From contig NZ_AMSF01000058.1 of the NCBI RefSeq assembly GCF_000334915.1, positions 1-64,000 of the forward strand: DNA of 64,000 bases, in the 5' to 3' direction. The notes under the pieces were generated by a model. The model did no database searches, was not told the origin of the DNA, and saw only the letters and a program-made list of their open reading frames with translations. Shown one piece after another: positions 35,712-45,852 of this stretch. Position 1 is the stretch's first letter. Every line of letters begins with the position of its first letter. The translations under genes were made by a program, and so were the position numbers. The stretch is from Dyella ginsengisoli LA-4 (GTDB lineage: Bacteria > Pseudomonadota > Gammaproteobacteria > Xanthomonadales > Rhodanobacteraceae).

Positions 35712-36212
35712 ATGAAGGAATCCTACCTATCGACATTGCTGCAAATGAGGTTGATCGTCGGCTTCCTTGGTGAGCGTGCTCAATGCGCTTGGTGGCCAAC
35801 GGCGTTTTATGAAGCGTCAAGCAGGCTCTTCCTGGAGCCTGTCTTCTCCAAAACTTCCCGGCTCGCTCAGTACCACGGTGTGCTGGAGGCAGCTAGACGA
35901 TTGCACGATGAGCATTTGAGCGTCGGCAGCTACCACCTATTCCGTTTGCCGGAAGAGATCGAACAAGACCTGCACGCGATGGTGCAAGGCGGTGGGGGCG
36001 AGGAACTCGCCAGCCAGGTTGCACAAAGCAAAGAGGCTGCAATGGATGCGTTGAAGCGCTTGGCCGCGACGAGCGGCACGCCTGGTGTGGGACCTACAGC
36101 AGTCGGCAGCATCAAGGATATCGATTCCACTGACACCCTGAAGGCCATTGCGGCAGCCTACCTGTCGGCGTTCAAGCAGAACGCCAAAACGTATCCGTAT
36201 CTGGTGGGTTGA
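35712..36212 (+). CDS. brxE: BrxE-family BREX protein
   Basis: 166 residues resembling the BrxE family known from some BREX loci (first described in type 6). Recognisable segments are MRLIVGFLGERAQCAWWPTA, RLFLEPVFSKTSRLAQYHG, EAARRLHDEHLSVG and YHLFRLPEEIEQDLHAM, with the C-terminus ATLKAIAAAYLSAF-like. It has no enzymatic motif I can see. It lies 63 bp after brxR and is followed immediately by brxA. BREX type 1 loci usually lack brxE, so its presence together with brxL makes this a mixed-type locus. The assignment rests on remembered family similarity and position. Confidence 0.7.
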   Translation: MKESYLSTLLQMRLIVGFLGERAQCAWWPTAFYEASSRLFLEPVFSKTSRLAQYHGVLEAARRLHDEHLSVGSYHLFRLPEEIEQDLHAMVQGGGGEELASQVAQSKEAAMDALKRLAATSGTPGVGPTAVGSIKDIDSTDTLKAIAAAYLSAFKQNAKTYPYLVG

Positions 36213-36214
36213 TC

Positions 36215-37003
36215 GTGGCCGACAACAAGCCCTATACGACACAGTTACAAGCAGGCCTTGGACTCGTCAATGAGACCAAGACGCTGCTCGACCTGTGGTC
36301 GCCCGGCATGTCGGCGAACCAGTTACATCAGGCCGCGCTGGAATCGGGGCGATTCCCCACCGTCACCGCACGCCGGCTTCGCAACATCGTCGTCGAATGC
36401 TTTGCTCCGCGCTACTTGGTGGCCGGTGGCGCACCAGCCGCACACCTCAAGCGACTGTCCGCAACGGTTCCAACCGCTGACCTGACGCAGCTCATGCTCG
36501 TGTTTACGAGCCGAGCGAACCCGATTCTCGGCGACTTCGTGCGGCACGTGTACTGGACGCGGTATGCCGGTGGTTACACGCATGTCACCAATGACGACGC
36601 TCGCACCTTTGTCGAGCGCGGCATTGACGATGGCAAGACGGTCAAACACTGGTCCGAAACTACGGTGCGGCGTGTCTCCGCCTATCTGACCGGATGTTGT
36701 GCCGACTACGGAATGCTTGAACGAGGTTTGCGTTCGAGCCGTCGCATTCTGCCGTTCCGCATCTCACCATCGGTGGCCGCTTACCTTGCCTACGAGTTGC
36801 ATTCTTCCGGCGTCGGTGACAACGCTCTGCTGACGCACGAAGACTGGCATCTGTTTGGCCTGGCGCGTGAAGACGTGCTGGAAGAGATCAAGCGGCTTTC
36901 GCTGAAAGGATTGCTCATCGTCCAGGCGGCGGGTGATGTGATTCGAATCAGTTGGAAACAACAAGACATGGAGGCGCTCTGCGATGTCCTCACTCAAAGC
37001 TGA
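36215..37003 (+). CDS. brxA: BREX protein BrxA (DUF1819)
   Basis: 262 residues of the DUF1819/BrxA family, a small helical DNA-binding protein needed for full BREX activity in some systems. Conserved regions are YTTQLQAGLGLVNETKTLLD, ANPILGDFVRHVYWTRYAGG and RVSAYLTGCCADYGMLERG. GTG 36215 is preferred to the TTG at 36209, which overlaps the brxE stop. The last 20 bases overlap brxB. Confidence 0.9.
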   Translation: MADNKPYTTQLQAGLGLVNETKTLLDLWSPGMSANQLHQAALESGRFPTVTARRLRNIVVECFAPRYLVAGGAPAAHLKRLSATVPTADLTQLMLVFTSRANPILGDFVRHVYWTRYAGGYTHVTNDDARTFVERGIDDGKTVKHWSETTVRRVSAYLTGCCADYGMLERGLRSSRRILPFRISPSVAAYLAYELHSSGVGDNALLTHEDWHLFGLAREDVLEEIKRLSLKGLLIVQAAGDVIRISWKQQDMEALCDVLTQS

Positions 37004-37559
37004 TTTCGACGAACTGCGCGAGCGCATCCGACATGGGCGAGAACTCGGTCATGCGAGCTTCGAGCCGATTTACTACCTCGTCTTCCCACCAGAGCAGATC
37101 CTCGAGGTCAAGCGGCAAACGCCTGCCTGGGTGGCCAAGCTCCACCAGGAAGGCTGGGACGTGCACACGTTCTCCATTGCCGAACAGATCTGGACCTTGC
37201 TCAAAGACGACCCATTCTGGTCGCTGTGCGTGATGGAGGACAAGTCAGCGCCCTTGGATTGGCCGCGTACCAACAAGGCGCTGGCGGACATTCTGACGGC
37301 GGGTAACGGCCTGTTGAAGCGACTTGAGGATGCCCTGCAGCCGCTCGAAGGCCAGCAGAACGCGTTGCTCTTGGTAACGGACCTTGAGGCACTGCATCCG
37401 TTTATGCGCATCGGCGCCATCGAAAGCCAGCTCCAGGGCAAGTTTCATGTGCCGACGATTTTTCTGTACCCCGGCGTGCGAACCGGCAAGACGCGCCTGA
37501 AGTTTCTCGGCTTCTACCCGGAAGACGGCAATTACCGCTCCGTCCACGTCGGCGGCTGA
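36984..37559 (+). CDS. brxB: BREX protein BrxB (DUF1788)
   Basis: 191 residues of the DUF1788/BrxB family. Typical sequence is FEPIYYLVFPPEQILEVKRQ, ALLLVTDLEALHPFMRIGAI and the C-terminal PTIFLYPGVRTGKTRLKFLG with FYPEDGNYRSVHVGG. BrxB is essential in tested BREX-1 systems and bridges other Brx subunits, but has no known catalytic activity. 28 bp precede brxC. Confidence 0.94.
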   Translation: MSSLKADFDELRERIRHGRELGHASFEPIYYLVFPPEQILEVKRQTPAWVAKLHQEGWDVHTFSIAEQIWTLLKDDPFWSLCVMEDKSAPLDWPRTNKALADILTAGNGLLKRLEDALQPLEGQQNALLLVTDLEALHPFMRIGAIESQLQGKFHVPTIFLYPGVRTGKTRLKFLGFYPEDGNYRSVHVGG

Positions 37560-37587
37560 ACAGACAAAAGAATCCTGGGATAAACCT

Positions 37588-40500
37588 ATGACCATTCGCT
37601 CACTCTTCGACCCAAGCAAGGACATCTACCGGACCATTGAGAAGGTCATCACCTATGGCGCCTCGCAAGAAGGCCGCCTCAAGGCTGAGATCTCCGAATA
37701 CGTGGTCACCGAAAGCATTGAGGAGCAGTTTCGCAAGCTCCTCGATCGCATGCAGCTCGCGATGGAGTCCGGTGGTGAAAACGAGGTGGGCGTCTGGGTT
37801 TCAGGCTTCTACGGCTCCGGTAAGAGCTCGTTCACCAAGTACCTCGGCCTGGCGTTTGACGATCAGCGCACCATCGACGGCACGCCGTTCATCAATTACC
37901 TGCAGGACCGCCTGCATAAGCCACAAACCAAGGCCCTCCTCAGCACTGTGGCGAAGCGCTTCCCGGCCGCCGTGGTCATGCTGGACCTGGCGAGTGAAAT
38001 GCTCGCCGGCGCCACGATGGAAGACGTCTCCACCGTCCTCTACTTCAAGGTGCTGCAGTGGGCCGGCTACTCGCGCAACCTGAAGGTTGCCGCTTTTGAG
38101 CGCATGGTCGAGAAGGACGGCCGCACGCCCGAACTCCATGAGCGCATCGCCCAGGCGCTGCCAGGTGCCACCTGGGCTCGCGTGCAGAACAACCCACTGG
38201 CCATCGATGGCTTGATCCCGAAGATCGCCCATGAGATGTACCCGGCCCTCTTCCCGGAGGCCAAGTCATTCTCGTCCAGCACCGAGGGCTTCTTCCAGTT
38301 CGAAGACCAGCGCGTGCAGGAGATGATCGACATCGTCCGCGAAAAGAGCGGCAAGCAGAACATCATCTTCATCGTCGACGAAGTGGGGCAGTACGTGGCC
38401 TCGCGCGACAACCTTATCCTTAACCTCGATGGCCTGGCCAAGAACCTCAAGCGGCTCGGCGATGGCAAGGCCTGGATCATCTCCACTGCGCAGCAGACCC
38501 TCACTGAGGACGACCCACGCGCCGCACTGAACTCCGACAAGCTCTACAAGCTCAAGGACCGCTTCCCGATCCAGATCGACCTCGAATCGAGCGACATCAA
38601 AGAGATCTGCTATCGCCGTCTGCTCGGCAAATCACCAGCGGGTGAAACCGAACTCGGCAAGCTGTTCGACGCCCACGGCCAGGCACTGCGACACAACACC
38701 AAGCTGCAAGACGCCAAGTACTACGACGCGGACTTCAGCAAAGAGAGTTTCACCAATCTCTACCCGTTCCTGCCGGCGCATTTCGACATCCTGCTGCACC
38801 TGTTGGGCGCGCTCGCCAAGTCCACTGGCGGCATCGGCCTGCGCTCCGCGATCAAGGTGATCCAGGATGTCCTGAAAGGCGAAGGCGGCTCTAAGGCCAT
38901 GGCCGATCAGCCGGTGGGCTGGCTGGCCACCACGGTAACGCTGTACGACGAACTGGAAAAGGACATCCGCCGTGCCTTCACGTCCATCCACCAGGCAGTC
39001 GGCAAGGTACAGATTCGTTTCCCGGATTCACAGCTACATCAGGACATCGCCAAGTCCGTCGCCGTGTTGCAGATCCTCGGCAACTTGCCAGTCTCGGTGC
39101 AGAACGTCGCCAGCCTGATGCATCCCTCCGTCACGGCACCTTCGCAGCTCGACACGGTAAAGAAAGCCGTCGAAGAGATGCTGAACGACGTGCATGTGCC
39201 GCTCGGCGAAAAGGATGGCAACCTGGTGTTCCTCAGCGAGAAGCTACGTGACATCGAACAAGAGCGCGGTGCCATTGCACTGCGCACCGTGGACGTGAAG
39301 CGCATCTTCAACGATGCGTTGCGCGAGTCCTTCGATCCGCTGCCCCGCGTCAGCCTCCACGGGACGATGGCCGTCGCAACGGGCCTGAAGGTCCAGGCCG
39401 GCAGCGCCATCACCAGCCTGGCCGGCGATCAGAGCACCATTCAAACCATCGTGGAACTGGTGCCCGCCAGCGACTACGAGACCGCCAAGAATCGGATGTT
39501 GGATGACTCCCGCAGTCGGGCGGGCAGGAATGTCATTGGATTGTTGGCGCGCTCCAACTCTGATCTCGACGATCTGGCAAACGAAATCTATCGCTGCCAG
39601 CGCATTGCCGAGCTGCACCGTAACGAGCCCGACCAAGAGGTCAAGGACTACTGCACCGGCCAGCTCGACCGTGCTGCCAAGCTGGCGACCCAGCTCCAGA
39701 GCAAGATCAAGCAAACCCTGCAGGCCGGCTCGTTTGTCTTCCGTGGCCAGGCCACTGCGGTATCGGCGCTGGATGCCGACTTGCTGGAAGCGGCCAAGAA
39801 GCTGCTCTCCGATGTGGCCGACCAGGTTTTCGACCGCTATGTCGAAGCACCGGTACGCGCCGGCACCGACACCGCTGAGAAATTCCTGAAAGTCGCTAAC
39901 CCCGCTGCTATCAGCAGCAGCCTTGACCCGCTTGGCCTCGTGCAAACCGTGGCGGGCCGCGCGTCGTTCAAGACCGACCACAAGGCGATGATCAGCATCC
40001 GCGACTACATCGACAAGCGCGGCACGGTTGACGGCAAGCGCCTACTCGACGATTTCAACAGCGATCCGTTTGGCTGGTCGCCAGACACGACGCGCTACAT
40101 CGTGGCCGCCATGCTCATGGCGGGTGAAATCAAGCTCAAGGTCTCCGGGCGTGAAGTCACGGCCGCAGGACAGCAGGCAATCGATGCGCTGAAGACCAAC
40201 AACTCCTTCAAGCAGATCGGTGTCGCCCTGCGCGACGAGCGCCCGTCTATCGAAACGCTCGGTCGCGCCGCAGAGCGACTCACCGATCTGGTAGGCGACA
40301 TGGTCATTCCGCTGGAGCAGGAGATCAGCAAGGCGGCGGCGAAGCACTTCCCGCGCTTCCAGCACGACTACGGATCATTGGCCGAGAAACTCAGCGGCCT
40401 CGGGCTGGCGGGCAGTGACCGCATCCGCACTTTGAACCAGGACATTGCCGACGTCCTGTTCACCGATGCTTCGGACGCCCCTCAGCGCCTGGGTGCCGAA

Positions 40501-41229
40501 ACCTCTGCCATTTACGACAACCTCAAATGGGCGCTTGAAGTGAAGCGCGTGCTCGAGAATGGGCTGGATATCACCCTGCGGGATCTTCAAGCCCATCGCC
40601 GTGACATCGAGGCATTGCCGGACACCGGTGTGCCAGGTGAGCTGCGCCGCGAATTGAGTGAAGACCTGGGGACGTTAGCAGAGCGCCTCGGCAAAGAGGA
40701 CTTCTACAAACACACTGCCGACTTCAACTCGCAGCTCACCCACCTGAAGGGCCGCGTGCGCGATGCGGTCATCACCCTGTCTGATCAGCAAAAGCTGCGC
40801 CTGAAAGAAGGGGTTGAGGACTTGCAGCGTATTCCCGAATGGGAAGAACTCACCCAGGAAGAGCGCGGCAACGCCGTGAACCGACTGGACGGGCTCGCCC
40901 TGGCAGCCACCCAGGACCTAGCCGGACTCAAGAAGCTCCTGGCTCGCGACTACGACATCAACAGCACCATAGAAGACCTCAAGCGCTCCATCCAGCGCCA
41001 AGGTCAGGAACGGCTGCGCCAGCGCATGGAGGAAGAGCGCGCCAAGACCGGCGAGAAAGGGCCAGCCAAGCTGACTAGGTCGATCGCGGTGCCTGTGAAG
41101 ATGACGTCTGCCACAGACATCGACTCGTTGATTCAGCAGCTCCACGAGATCAAAGCGCAGCTCGGTCTCTACGCCGAGATCGAGGTGTCGTTTGTCGTCG
41201 GCGACCAGCCAGGAACGGGCGGGAGCTGA
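37588..41229 (+). CDS. brxC: BREX P-loop ATPase BrxC
   Basis: 1213 residues, the usual size of BrxC/PglY. N-terminal AAA+ domain with Walker A GFYGSGKSSFTKYL (near residue 72-80) and Walker B-like IIFIVDEVGQYVASRDN. The rest is helical, with long charged segments in the C-terminal third. BrxC is a large ATPase essential for BREX defence and host methylation in the systems tested. It ends 2 bp before the helicase gene start. Confidence 0.95.
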   Translation: MTIRSLFDPSKDIYRTIEKVITYGASQEGRLKAEISEYVVTESIEEQFRKLLDRMQLAMESGGENEVGVWVSGFYGSGKSSFTKYLGLAFDDQRTIDGTPFINYLQDRLHKPQTKALLSTVAKRFPAAVVMLDLASEMLAGATMEDVSTVLYFKVLQWAGYSRNLKVAAFERMVEKDGRTPELHERIAQALPGATWARVQNNPLAIDGLIPKIAHEMYPALFPEAKSFSSSTEGFFQFEDQRVQEMIDIVREKSGKQNIIFIVDEVGQYVASRDNLILNLDGLAKNLKRLGDGKAWIISTAQQTLTEDDPRAALNSDKLYKLKDRFPIQIDLESSDIKEICYRRLLGKSPAGETELGKLFDAHGQALRHNTKLQDAKYYDADFSKESFTNLYPFLPAHFDILLHLLGALAKSTGGIGLRSAIKVIQDVLKGEGGSKAMADQPVGWLATTVTLYDELEKDIRRAFTSIHQAVGKVQIRFPDSQLHQDIAKSVAVLQILGNLPVSVQNVASLMHPSVTAPSQLDTVKKAVEEMLNDVHVPLGEKDGNLVFLSEKLRDIEQERGAIALRTVDVKRIFNDALRESFDPLPRVSLHGTMAVATGLKVQAGSAITSLAGDQSTIQTIVELVPASDYETAKNRMLDDSRSRAGRNVIGLLARSNSDLDDLANEIYRCQRIAELHRNEPDQEVKDYCTGQLDRAAKLATQLQSKIKQTLQAGSFVFRGQATAVSALDADLLEAAKKLLSDVADQVFDRYVEAPVRAGTDTAEKFLKVANPAAISSSLDPLGLVQTVAGRASFKTDHKAMISIRDYIDKRGTVDGKRLLDDFNSDPFGWSPDTTRYIVAAMLMAGEIKLKVSGREVTAAGQQAIDALKTNNSFKQIGVALRDERPSIETLGRAAERLTDLVGDMVIPLEQEISKAAAKHFPRFQHDYGSLAEKLSGLGLAGSDRIRTLNQDIADVLFTDASDAPQRLGAETSAIYDNLKWALEVKRVLENGLDITLRDLQAHRRDIEALPDTGVPGELRRELSEDLGTLAERLGKEDFYKHTADFNSQLTHLKGRVRDAVITLSDQQKLRLKEGVEDLQRIPEWEELTQEERGNAVNRLDGLALAATQDLAGLKKLLARDYDINSTIEDLKRSIQRQGQERLRQRMEEERAKTGEKGPAKLTRSIAVPVKMTSATDIDSLIQQLHEIKAQLGLYAEIEVSFVVGDQPGTGGS

Positions 41230-41231
41230 CG

Positions 41232-43952
41232 ATGGAGCTGACAACTGAATCCAGGCAACACATCGAGCATGTCGCTGGCGAGGCGCTCACCCAGCTCGAC
41301 AGCATCGCTGCGGCTGCCAAGAGCAAGCTTCACGACGGACGAACGCTGGGCTCTGATGCCCTGGCGAGCATCAATACGATGACGTCCAGTTCGGCCATTC
41401 AGAAACTGGATCAGATCAGCCAGGCAAACCGAGAGAGCTATCAGGTATTGGCAGCCGAGCCGGCGATTGCCCGTGTTGTCGTGGTGGACGAGGAAGGCGA
41501 GGAGCGCACCTACTACATCTGCCGAACCACGCCGGTCTCAGGCTTCCCCAATCTCGCCAGCTATCGCGCCCCAGTCGGGCGCCTGGCCTCCTTGGCGATC
41601 GGGGCCGAATTCACACTGCCCAACGGAACCGTTGTTGAGGTGTTGGAGCGCGCCCAACTCAGACCCGCCGCAATGGCTGATGGCTGGGATTCGCGCGATA
41701 CCGTGGTTGAGGCTGAACACTTCGGCCCACTCACCATCGAGTCGCTGCGGGCGTTGCTGACCGAGGTCGCTGGTGCAGAAGTCACCGAAGATATCTTGGG
41801 CCAATTGCTGGCCGAAGAGACCGTCACGGCCAACATCGTCGATGGCGTGCGCCGCAGCGTCATCACCAAGATGGGGCTGCGCGATCAGCCCGTTCTCGAT
41901 CAATACCAGGACGAGATTTTCCGTCTTCCCCTCGACAAACGCTTGCTGATTCTGGGTCCTCCGGGTACTGGCAAAACCACGACCCTGATCCGCCGTCTGG
42001 GCCAAAAGCTCGACACCGCGTTCTTGGAAGAAAGCGAACAACGGCTGGTCGAGACGGTAAGTGAAGCCCAAGGTATCGCCCACGTGAACAGTTGGCTGAT
42101 GTTCACGCCCACTGAGTTGCTCAAGCAGTACCTCAAAGAAGCTTTCGCACGCGAAGGTGTTCCTGCCTCTGATCTGCGCATTAGAACCTGGCAGGACTAC
42201 CGCCGAGAGTTGGCCAGGAACGCTTTTGGCGTCCTCAGAACCGCGTCGGGCGGCGGCACCTTTGTCCTGAAAGACAGCTTGCCAAGCCTGAGCGAAGCAG
42301 CACTCGATCGTCCCATTCAATGGTTCGACGATTTCGATGCATGGCAACGCAACGCCTACGTGCAGGAGCTGCATGAAGCAGCGGCTCTGCTCCATGATGC
42401 CAAGTCGCCCGAGGTCGAGAGCCTCGGCGCACGTCTGCAAGACATCTTGGTTCGGGCGGGTGATGGTGCCCTGGCCGCCACGTTCGGATCATTGGCCGCA
42501 GAGCTTCCCAAGGTGCAGGCGCTCGTCACCAGCCTGAAGGACGCATCCGACGGCAAGATCAAAGCCGCGCTCAACCTGCAACTCAATCGCAACAGAGCGT
42601 TCCTTGATGAGTTGGCCCGCGTAATCGACAGCTTGCAGCAGGCACCGTCAACTGATCCTGACGAGCAAGACGATCTTGATGCCGAGGAGGAAGAAGGCAC
42701 CACAGCACCGCGCACCGGTCGTGCCGCCGCTCTCACCGCTTACATGCAAGCGGTGAGAGCCCAAGCCCGATCTGCAGCCTCAAAGCGTGCGGTCAGCAAG
42801 ACGTCGCGTAACGGCAAAATCATCGAGTGGCTGGCCGATCGCGGCCTGACGGAAACCGATCGCGCGGAGGTGGGTGCGAGCCTACTGGTGCAGACCAACG
42901 CGCGCCGCTTCGTGAACCCGGTCAAGCGCTATCTCGACGGCATTCCCAAGCGCTACCGCGCGTTCCGGCGCGAACGCCAGCAAGCCGAGAGCTGGTATCG
43001 CAACGAAGGCTTCGAAGCCCGCGATATCCATCCGCTCGAACTGGACATTGTGCTGCTCGCCATCCTGCGCGCCGCAGGCGACTTGATCAGCCGGCCCAAC
43101 GTGCAGCGCGATATCGACAGCCCCGCTTGGTCGGCACTCCAGCCCATCCTGGGGCACTACCGCAACCAGGTTTTGGTGGATGAAGCGACCGACTTTTCGC
43201 CTATCCAGCTTGCCTGCATGGCCGCCCTGGCGCATCCACGGCTGCGCTCGTTCTTTGCTTGCGGCGATTTCAACCAGCGCCTGACCACCTGGGGTGCCCG
43301 CTCCGCCGATGAAATGAAGTGGGTCTTTGCCGACTTCGACATCAAGGAGATCACCGTCTCCTACCGGCAGAGCAAGCAACTGAACGAGCTGGCTCGCGCC
43401 ATGATCCGCGCTGTCGGCGGCACCGAGCAGAATGTCAGCTTGCCCGCCCATGTGGACAGTGGCGGCGTAGCGCCCGCGCTCCTGGAGCACGCAACGGACA
43501 CAGCAATCGTTGTCAGTTGGCTGGCAGATCGCATCCGAGAGATTGAGCGTTTCGTCGGCCAGCTGCCGTCCACCGCCATCTTTGTGAATGCCGAAGACGA
43601 TGTGGCGCCAGTGGCTGAGGCGCTGAACGAAGCCCTGTCCGAACACAACATCCAGGTCATTGCCTGCCGCGAGGGTCAGGCGGTGGGCCAGGAAAGCAAC
43701 GTGCGCGTGTTCGACATCCAGCACATCAAGGGGCTGGAGTTCGAAGCGGTGTTCTTCGTGGGCATTGACCAACTCGCCGCACTGCATCCAGCGCTCTTCG
43801 ACAAATACCTGTACGTGGGCACCACGCGTGCGGCCACCTACCTGGGCGTGACCTGCGACGGCGCTTTGCCGCCCGCCATCGAGAGCCTGCGCGCTCACTT
43901 TGGCCAGGATTGGCAAGCGCCCGGTTCACTGCAAGCAGGCACAGAACAATAG
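41232..43952 (+). CDS. HelD/UvrD-like SF1 helicase within the BREX operon
   Basis: 906 residues. An N-terminal region of about 230 residues without recognised fold precedes Walker A LGPPGTGKTTTLIRR (near residue 240). Helicase motif II is VDEATDFSPIQLACM, motif III ACGDFNQRLTTWG, motif IV VSYRQSKQLNEL, motif V FDIQHIKGLEFEAVFFVG and motif VI YVGTTRAATYLGV. The insertion between motifs I and II is large, as in HelD-type enzymes. BREX types 2, 3, 5 and 6 carry other helicases (BrxH), but core BREX-1 has none, so this is an accessory or variant subunit. Its place, with a 2-bp gap after brxC, argues for a functional link. Confidence 0.85.
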   Translation: MELTTESRQHIEHVAGEALTQLDSIAAAAKSKLHDGRTLGSDALASINTMTSSSAIQKLDQISQANRESYQVLAAEPAIARVVVVDEEGEERTYYICRTTPVSGFPNLASYRAPVGRLASLAIGAEFTLPNGTVVEVLERAQLRPAAMADGWDSRDTVVEAEHFGPLTIESLRALLTEVAGAEVTEDILGQLLAEETVTANIVDGVRRSVITKMGLRDQPVLDQYQDEIFRLPLDKRLLILGPPGTGKTTTLIRRLGQKLDTAFLEESEQRLVETVSEAQGIAHVNSWLMFTPTELLKQYLKEAFAREGVPASDLRIRTWQDYRRELARNAFGVLRTASGGGTFVLKDSLPSLSEAALDRPIQWFDDFDAWQRNAYVQELHEAAALLHDAKSPEVESLGARLQDILVRAGDGALAATFGSLAAELPKVQALVTSLKDASDGKIKAALNLQLNRNRAFLDELARVIDSLQQAPSTDPDEQDDLDAEEEEGTTAPRTGRAAALTAYMQAVRAQARSAASKRAVSKTSRNGKIIEWLADRGLTETDRAEVGASLLVQTNARRFVNPVKRYLDGIPKRYRAFRRERQQAESWYRNEGFEARDIHPLELDIVLLAILRAAGDLISRPNVQRDIDSPAWSALQPILGHYRNQVLVDEATDFSPIQLACMAALAHPRLRSFFACGDFNQRLTTWGARSADEMKWVFADFDIKEITVSYRQSKQLNELARAMIRAVGGTEQNVSLPAHVDSGGVAPALLEHATDTAIVVSWLADRIREIERFVGQLPSTAIFVNAEDDVAPVAEALNEALSEHNIQVIACREGQAVGQESNVRVFDIQHIKGLEFEAVFFVGIDQLAALHPALFDKYLYVGTTRAATYLGVTCDGALPPAIESLRAHFGQDWQAPGSLQAGTEQ

Positions 43953-43962
43953 GAATCGATTG

Positions 43963-45852
43963 ATGGCATTCGACCAAACAACAAGAAACCGCCTGCAGCG
44001 CTTCGTCAACGACGCGCGCCGGGTGCTGGAAGAGGAGTTCACCCGCCAGCTGCAGAACGACTACGGCATGGACCCGAACGCGGGCACCGTGGCGGAGCTG
44101 GTCAGCCTGCGCCATATCAACGATGCCCAGCGCGAAACTGCCCGCATCCTGCGCGATACCCTCGCGCACTACACCGCCAGTGGCGACATGAACGCCACGC
44201 AGGGGCTGGATCGCATCGTGCGTGAGCAGGCCTTCACTGTGCTCAACCGACTGGCGGCGCTGCGTATGGCGGAGGCACGTGGACTGCTGGTCGAGTCGGT
44301 GGGCAACGGCTTTCAGGCCAAGGGCTTTCAGCTCTATGCGCGCTTGGCCGGCACCGGCTTGGGCGAAACCGGCGATGCCTACCGCGTGTACCTGTTCAGC
44401 GTGTTTGATGAGCTGAGCCAGGACCTGCCGGGCCTGTTCGACCGCTACTCGCCCCAGGGCCGCCTGTTCCCGCGCGAGGCGGCGCTGCTGCAAGTGCTGA
44501 ATCTGATCAACGATGCCGACATCGCCCCGCTGTGGAGCGAGGACGAAACCATCGGCTGGATTTACCAGTACTTCAACTCCAAGGAAGAGCGCAAGGCGAT
44601 GCGTGATGCCTCGCAGGCGCCGCGCAACAGCCGCGAACTGGCGGTGCGCAACCAGTTCTTCACGCCGCGCTATGTGGTCGAGTTTCTGGTGGACAACACC
44701 CTCGGGCGTCTCTGGTTCAATGCCACCGGCGGGCAAACAGATTTGCGCGATCGCTGCCAATACCTGCTGGTGAAGCCGGACGAAATGCCGCAAGCCACCC
44801 CCAAGTTGCGCGACCCGCGCACCCTGAAGTTGCTGGACCCAGCCTGTGGCTCTATGCACTTTGGTCTGTATGCCTTCGATCTGTTCGTCGAGATTTATCG
44901 TGAGGCATGGGCCTGGGAGCAGCAGCACGGCCCTGGCTCGTTGGATGTCTCAACCCAGCCCCAGGCGGCCCTGAAGCCACTGAGCCAGACCTACGAGGAT
45001 GAAGCGGCATTTCTGCGCGACGTGCCTCGTTTGATCATCGAGCACAACCTCTATGGCGTGGACATCGACCCGCGCGCTGCGCAGATCGCATCGCTGGCGC
45101 TGTGGCTGCGAGCCCAGCGTGCATGGCACGACGCGGGGGTGAAAGCCAAAGACCGCCCCCTGATCGGGCGTGGCCATGTGGTCGCCGCCATCGCGCCGCC
45201 TGCAGAGCGTGAGTTGCGAAAGCAGTTTGCTGCCAACCTTGATCAACGCGACGCCGAGCTCTTCGAGAAGACCCTGCAACTGCTCAAGGGCCTGCCGGAG
45301 CTAGGAGTGCTGCTTCAGGTCGAGCGCGAGTTGCCACATTTGATTCGTCAGATTTATGTCGGCAAGGGTACTGGCTTGTTTGCCCAACAGGAGCAGGAGA
45401 ACTGGCAGCAAGCAGAGGCAAGGCTGCGTGAGGCACTCACCGAATTTGCCCAGGCTGCCAAATCGACTTACCAAGGACGTCTTTTTGCACAGGATGCCCT
45501 GCAAGGATTGCGGCTTATCGATCTATGCAGAGAAGTGTTCGATGTGGTGGTGATGAACCCCCCCTTCGGGGCAGTCAGCCTGGGCGTCAAAGAATTAATA
45601 AACAAGAGTTACGCGAAGTCGAAGAATGACTTGCTAGCGGTTTTTGTTGAGCGCGGATTGGACCTGCTTAGATCAAACGGCATGCTCGGCGCAATTACGT
45701 CACGCACCTGTTTCTTCCTTTCTAGTTTCAAGAAATGGAGAGAAAGCACTGTTCTCGATGCGGCAAATCCAATTGTGCTTGCCGACTTAGGTATGGGCGT
45801 AATGGATGATGCAATGGTAGAAGCTGCTGCATATGTTCTGGAGAAACAATAA
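43963..45852 (+). CDS. pglX: PglX N-terminal half: BREX N6-adenine methyltransferase domain
   Basis: 629 residues ending early at TAA. It contains the helical N-terminal region of PglX, methylase motif I LLDPACGSMHFG (near residue 292) and motif IV VVMNPPFGAVSLG (near residue 532), ending inside the catalytic domain's last strands (VEAAAYVLEKQ). PglX normally is one chain of about 1200 residues that methylates adenines in a 6-bp non-palindromic site. Here the second half is in the next frame, starting in TAATG overlap. ATG 43963 has AGGA 8 bp upstream. One extra A in the GAGAAACAA stretch would fuse both halves. Confidence 0.85.
   Translation: MAFDQTTRNRLQRFVNDARRVLEEEFTRQLQNDYGMDPNAGTVAELVSLRHINDAQRETARILRDTLAHYTASGDMNATQGLDRIVREQAFTVLNRLAALRMAEARGLLVESVGNGFQAKGFQLYARLAGTGLGETGDAYRVYLFSVFDELSQDLPGLFDRYSPQGRLFPREAALLQVLNLINDADIAPLWSEDETIGWIYQYFNSKEERKAMRDASQAPRNSRELAVRNQFFTPRYVVEFLVDNTLGRLWFNATGGQTDLRDRCQYLLVKPDEMPQATPKLRDPRTLKLLDPACGSMHFGLYAFDLFVEIYREAWAWEQQHGPGSLDVSTQPQAALKPLSQTYEDEAAFLRDVPRLIIEHNLYGVDIDPRAAQIASLALWLRAQRAWHDAGVKAKDRPLIGRGHVVAAIAPPAERELRKQFAANLDQRDAELFEKTLQLLKGLPELGVLLQVERELPHLIRQIYVGKGTGLFAQQEQENWQQAEARLREALTEFAQAAKSTYQGRLFAQDALQGLRLIDLCREVFDVVVMNPPFGAVSLGVKELINKSYAKSKNDLLAVFVERGLDLLRSNGMLGAITSRTCFFLSSFKKWRESTVLDAANPIVLADLGMGVMDDAMVEAAAYVLEKQ

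Noticed and set aside
36209-36214. TTG start for brxA overlapping the brxE stop
   Set aside because: GTG two codons later gives a cleaner start; the difference is only two residues and cannot be decided from sequence.
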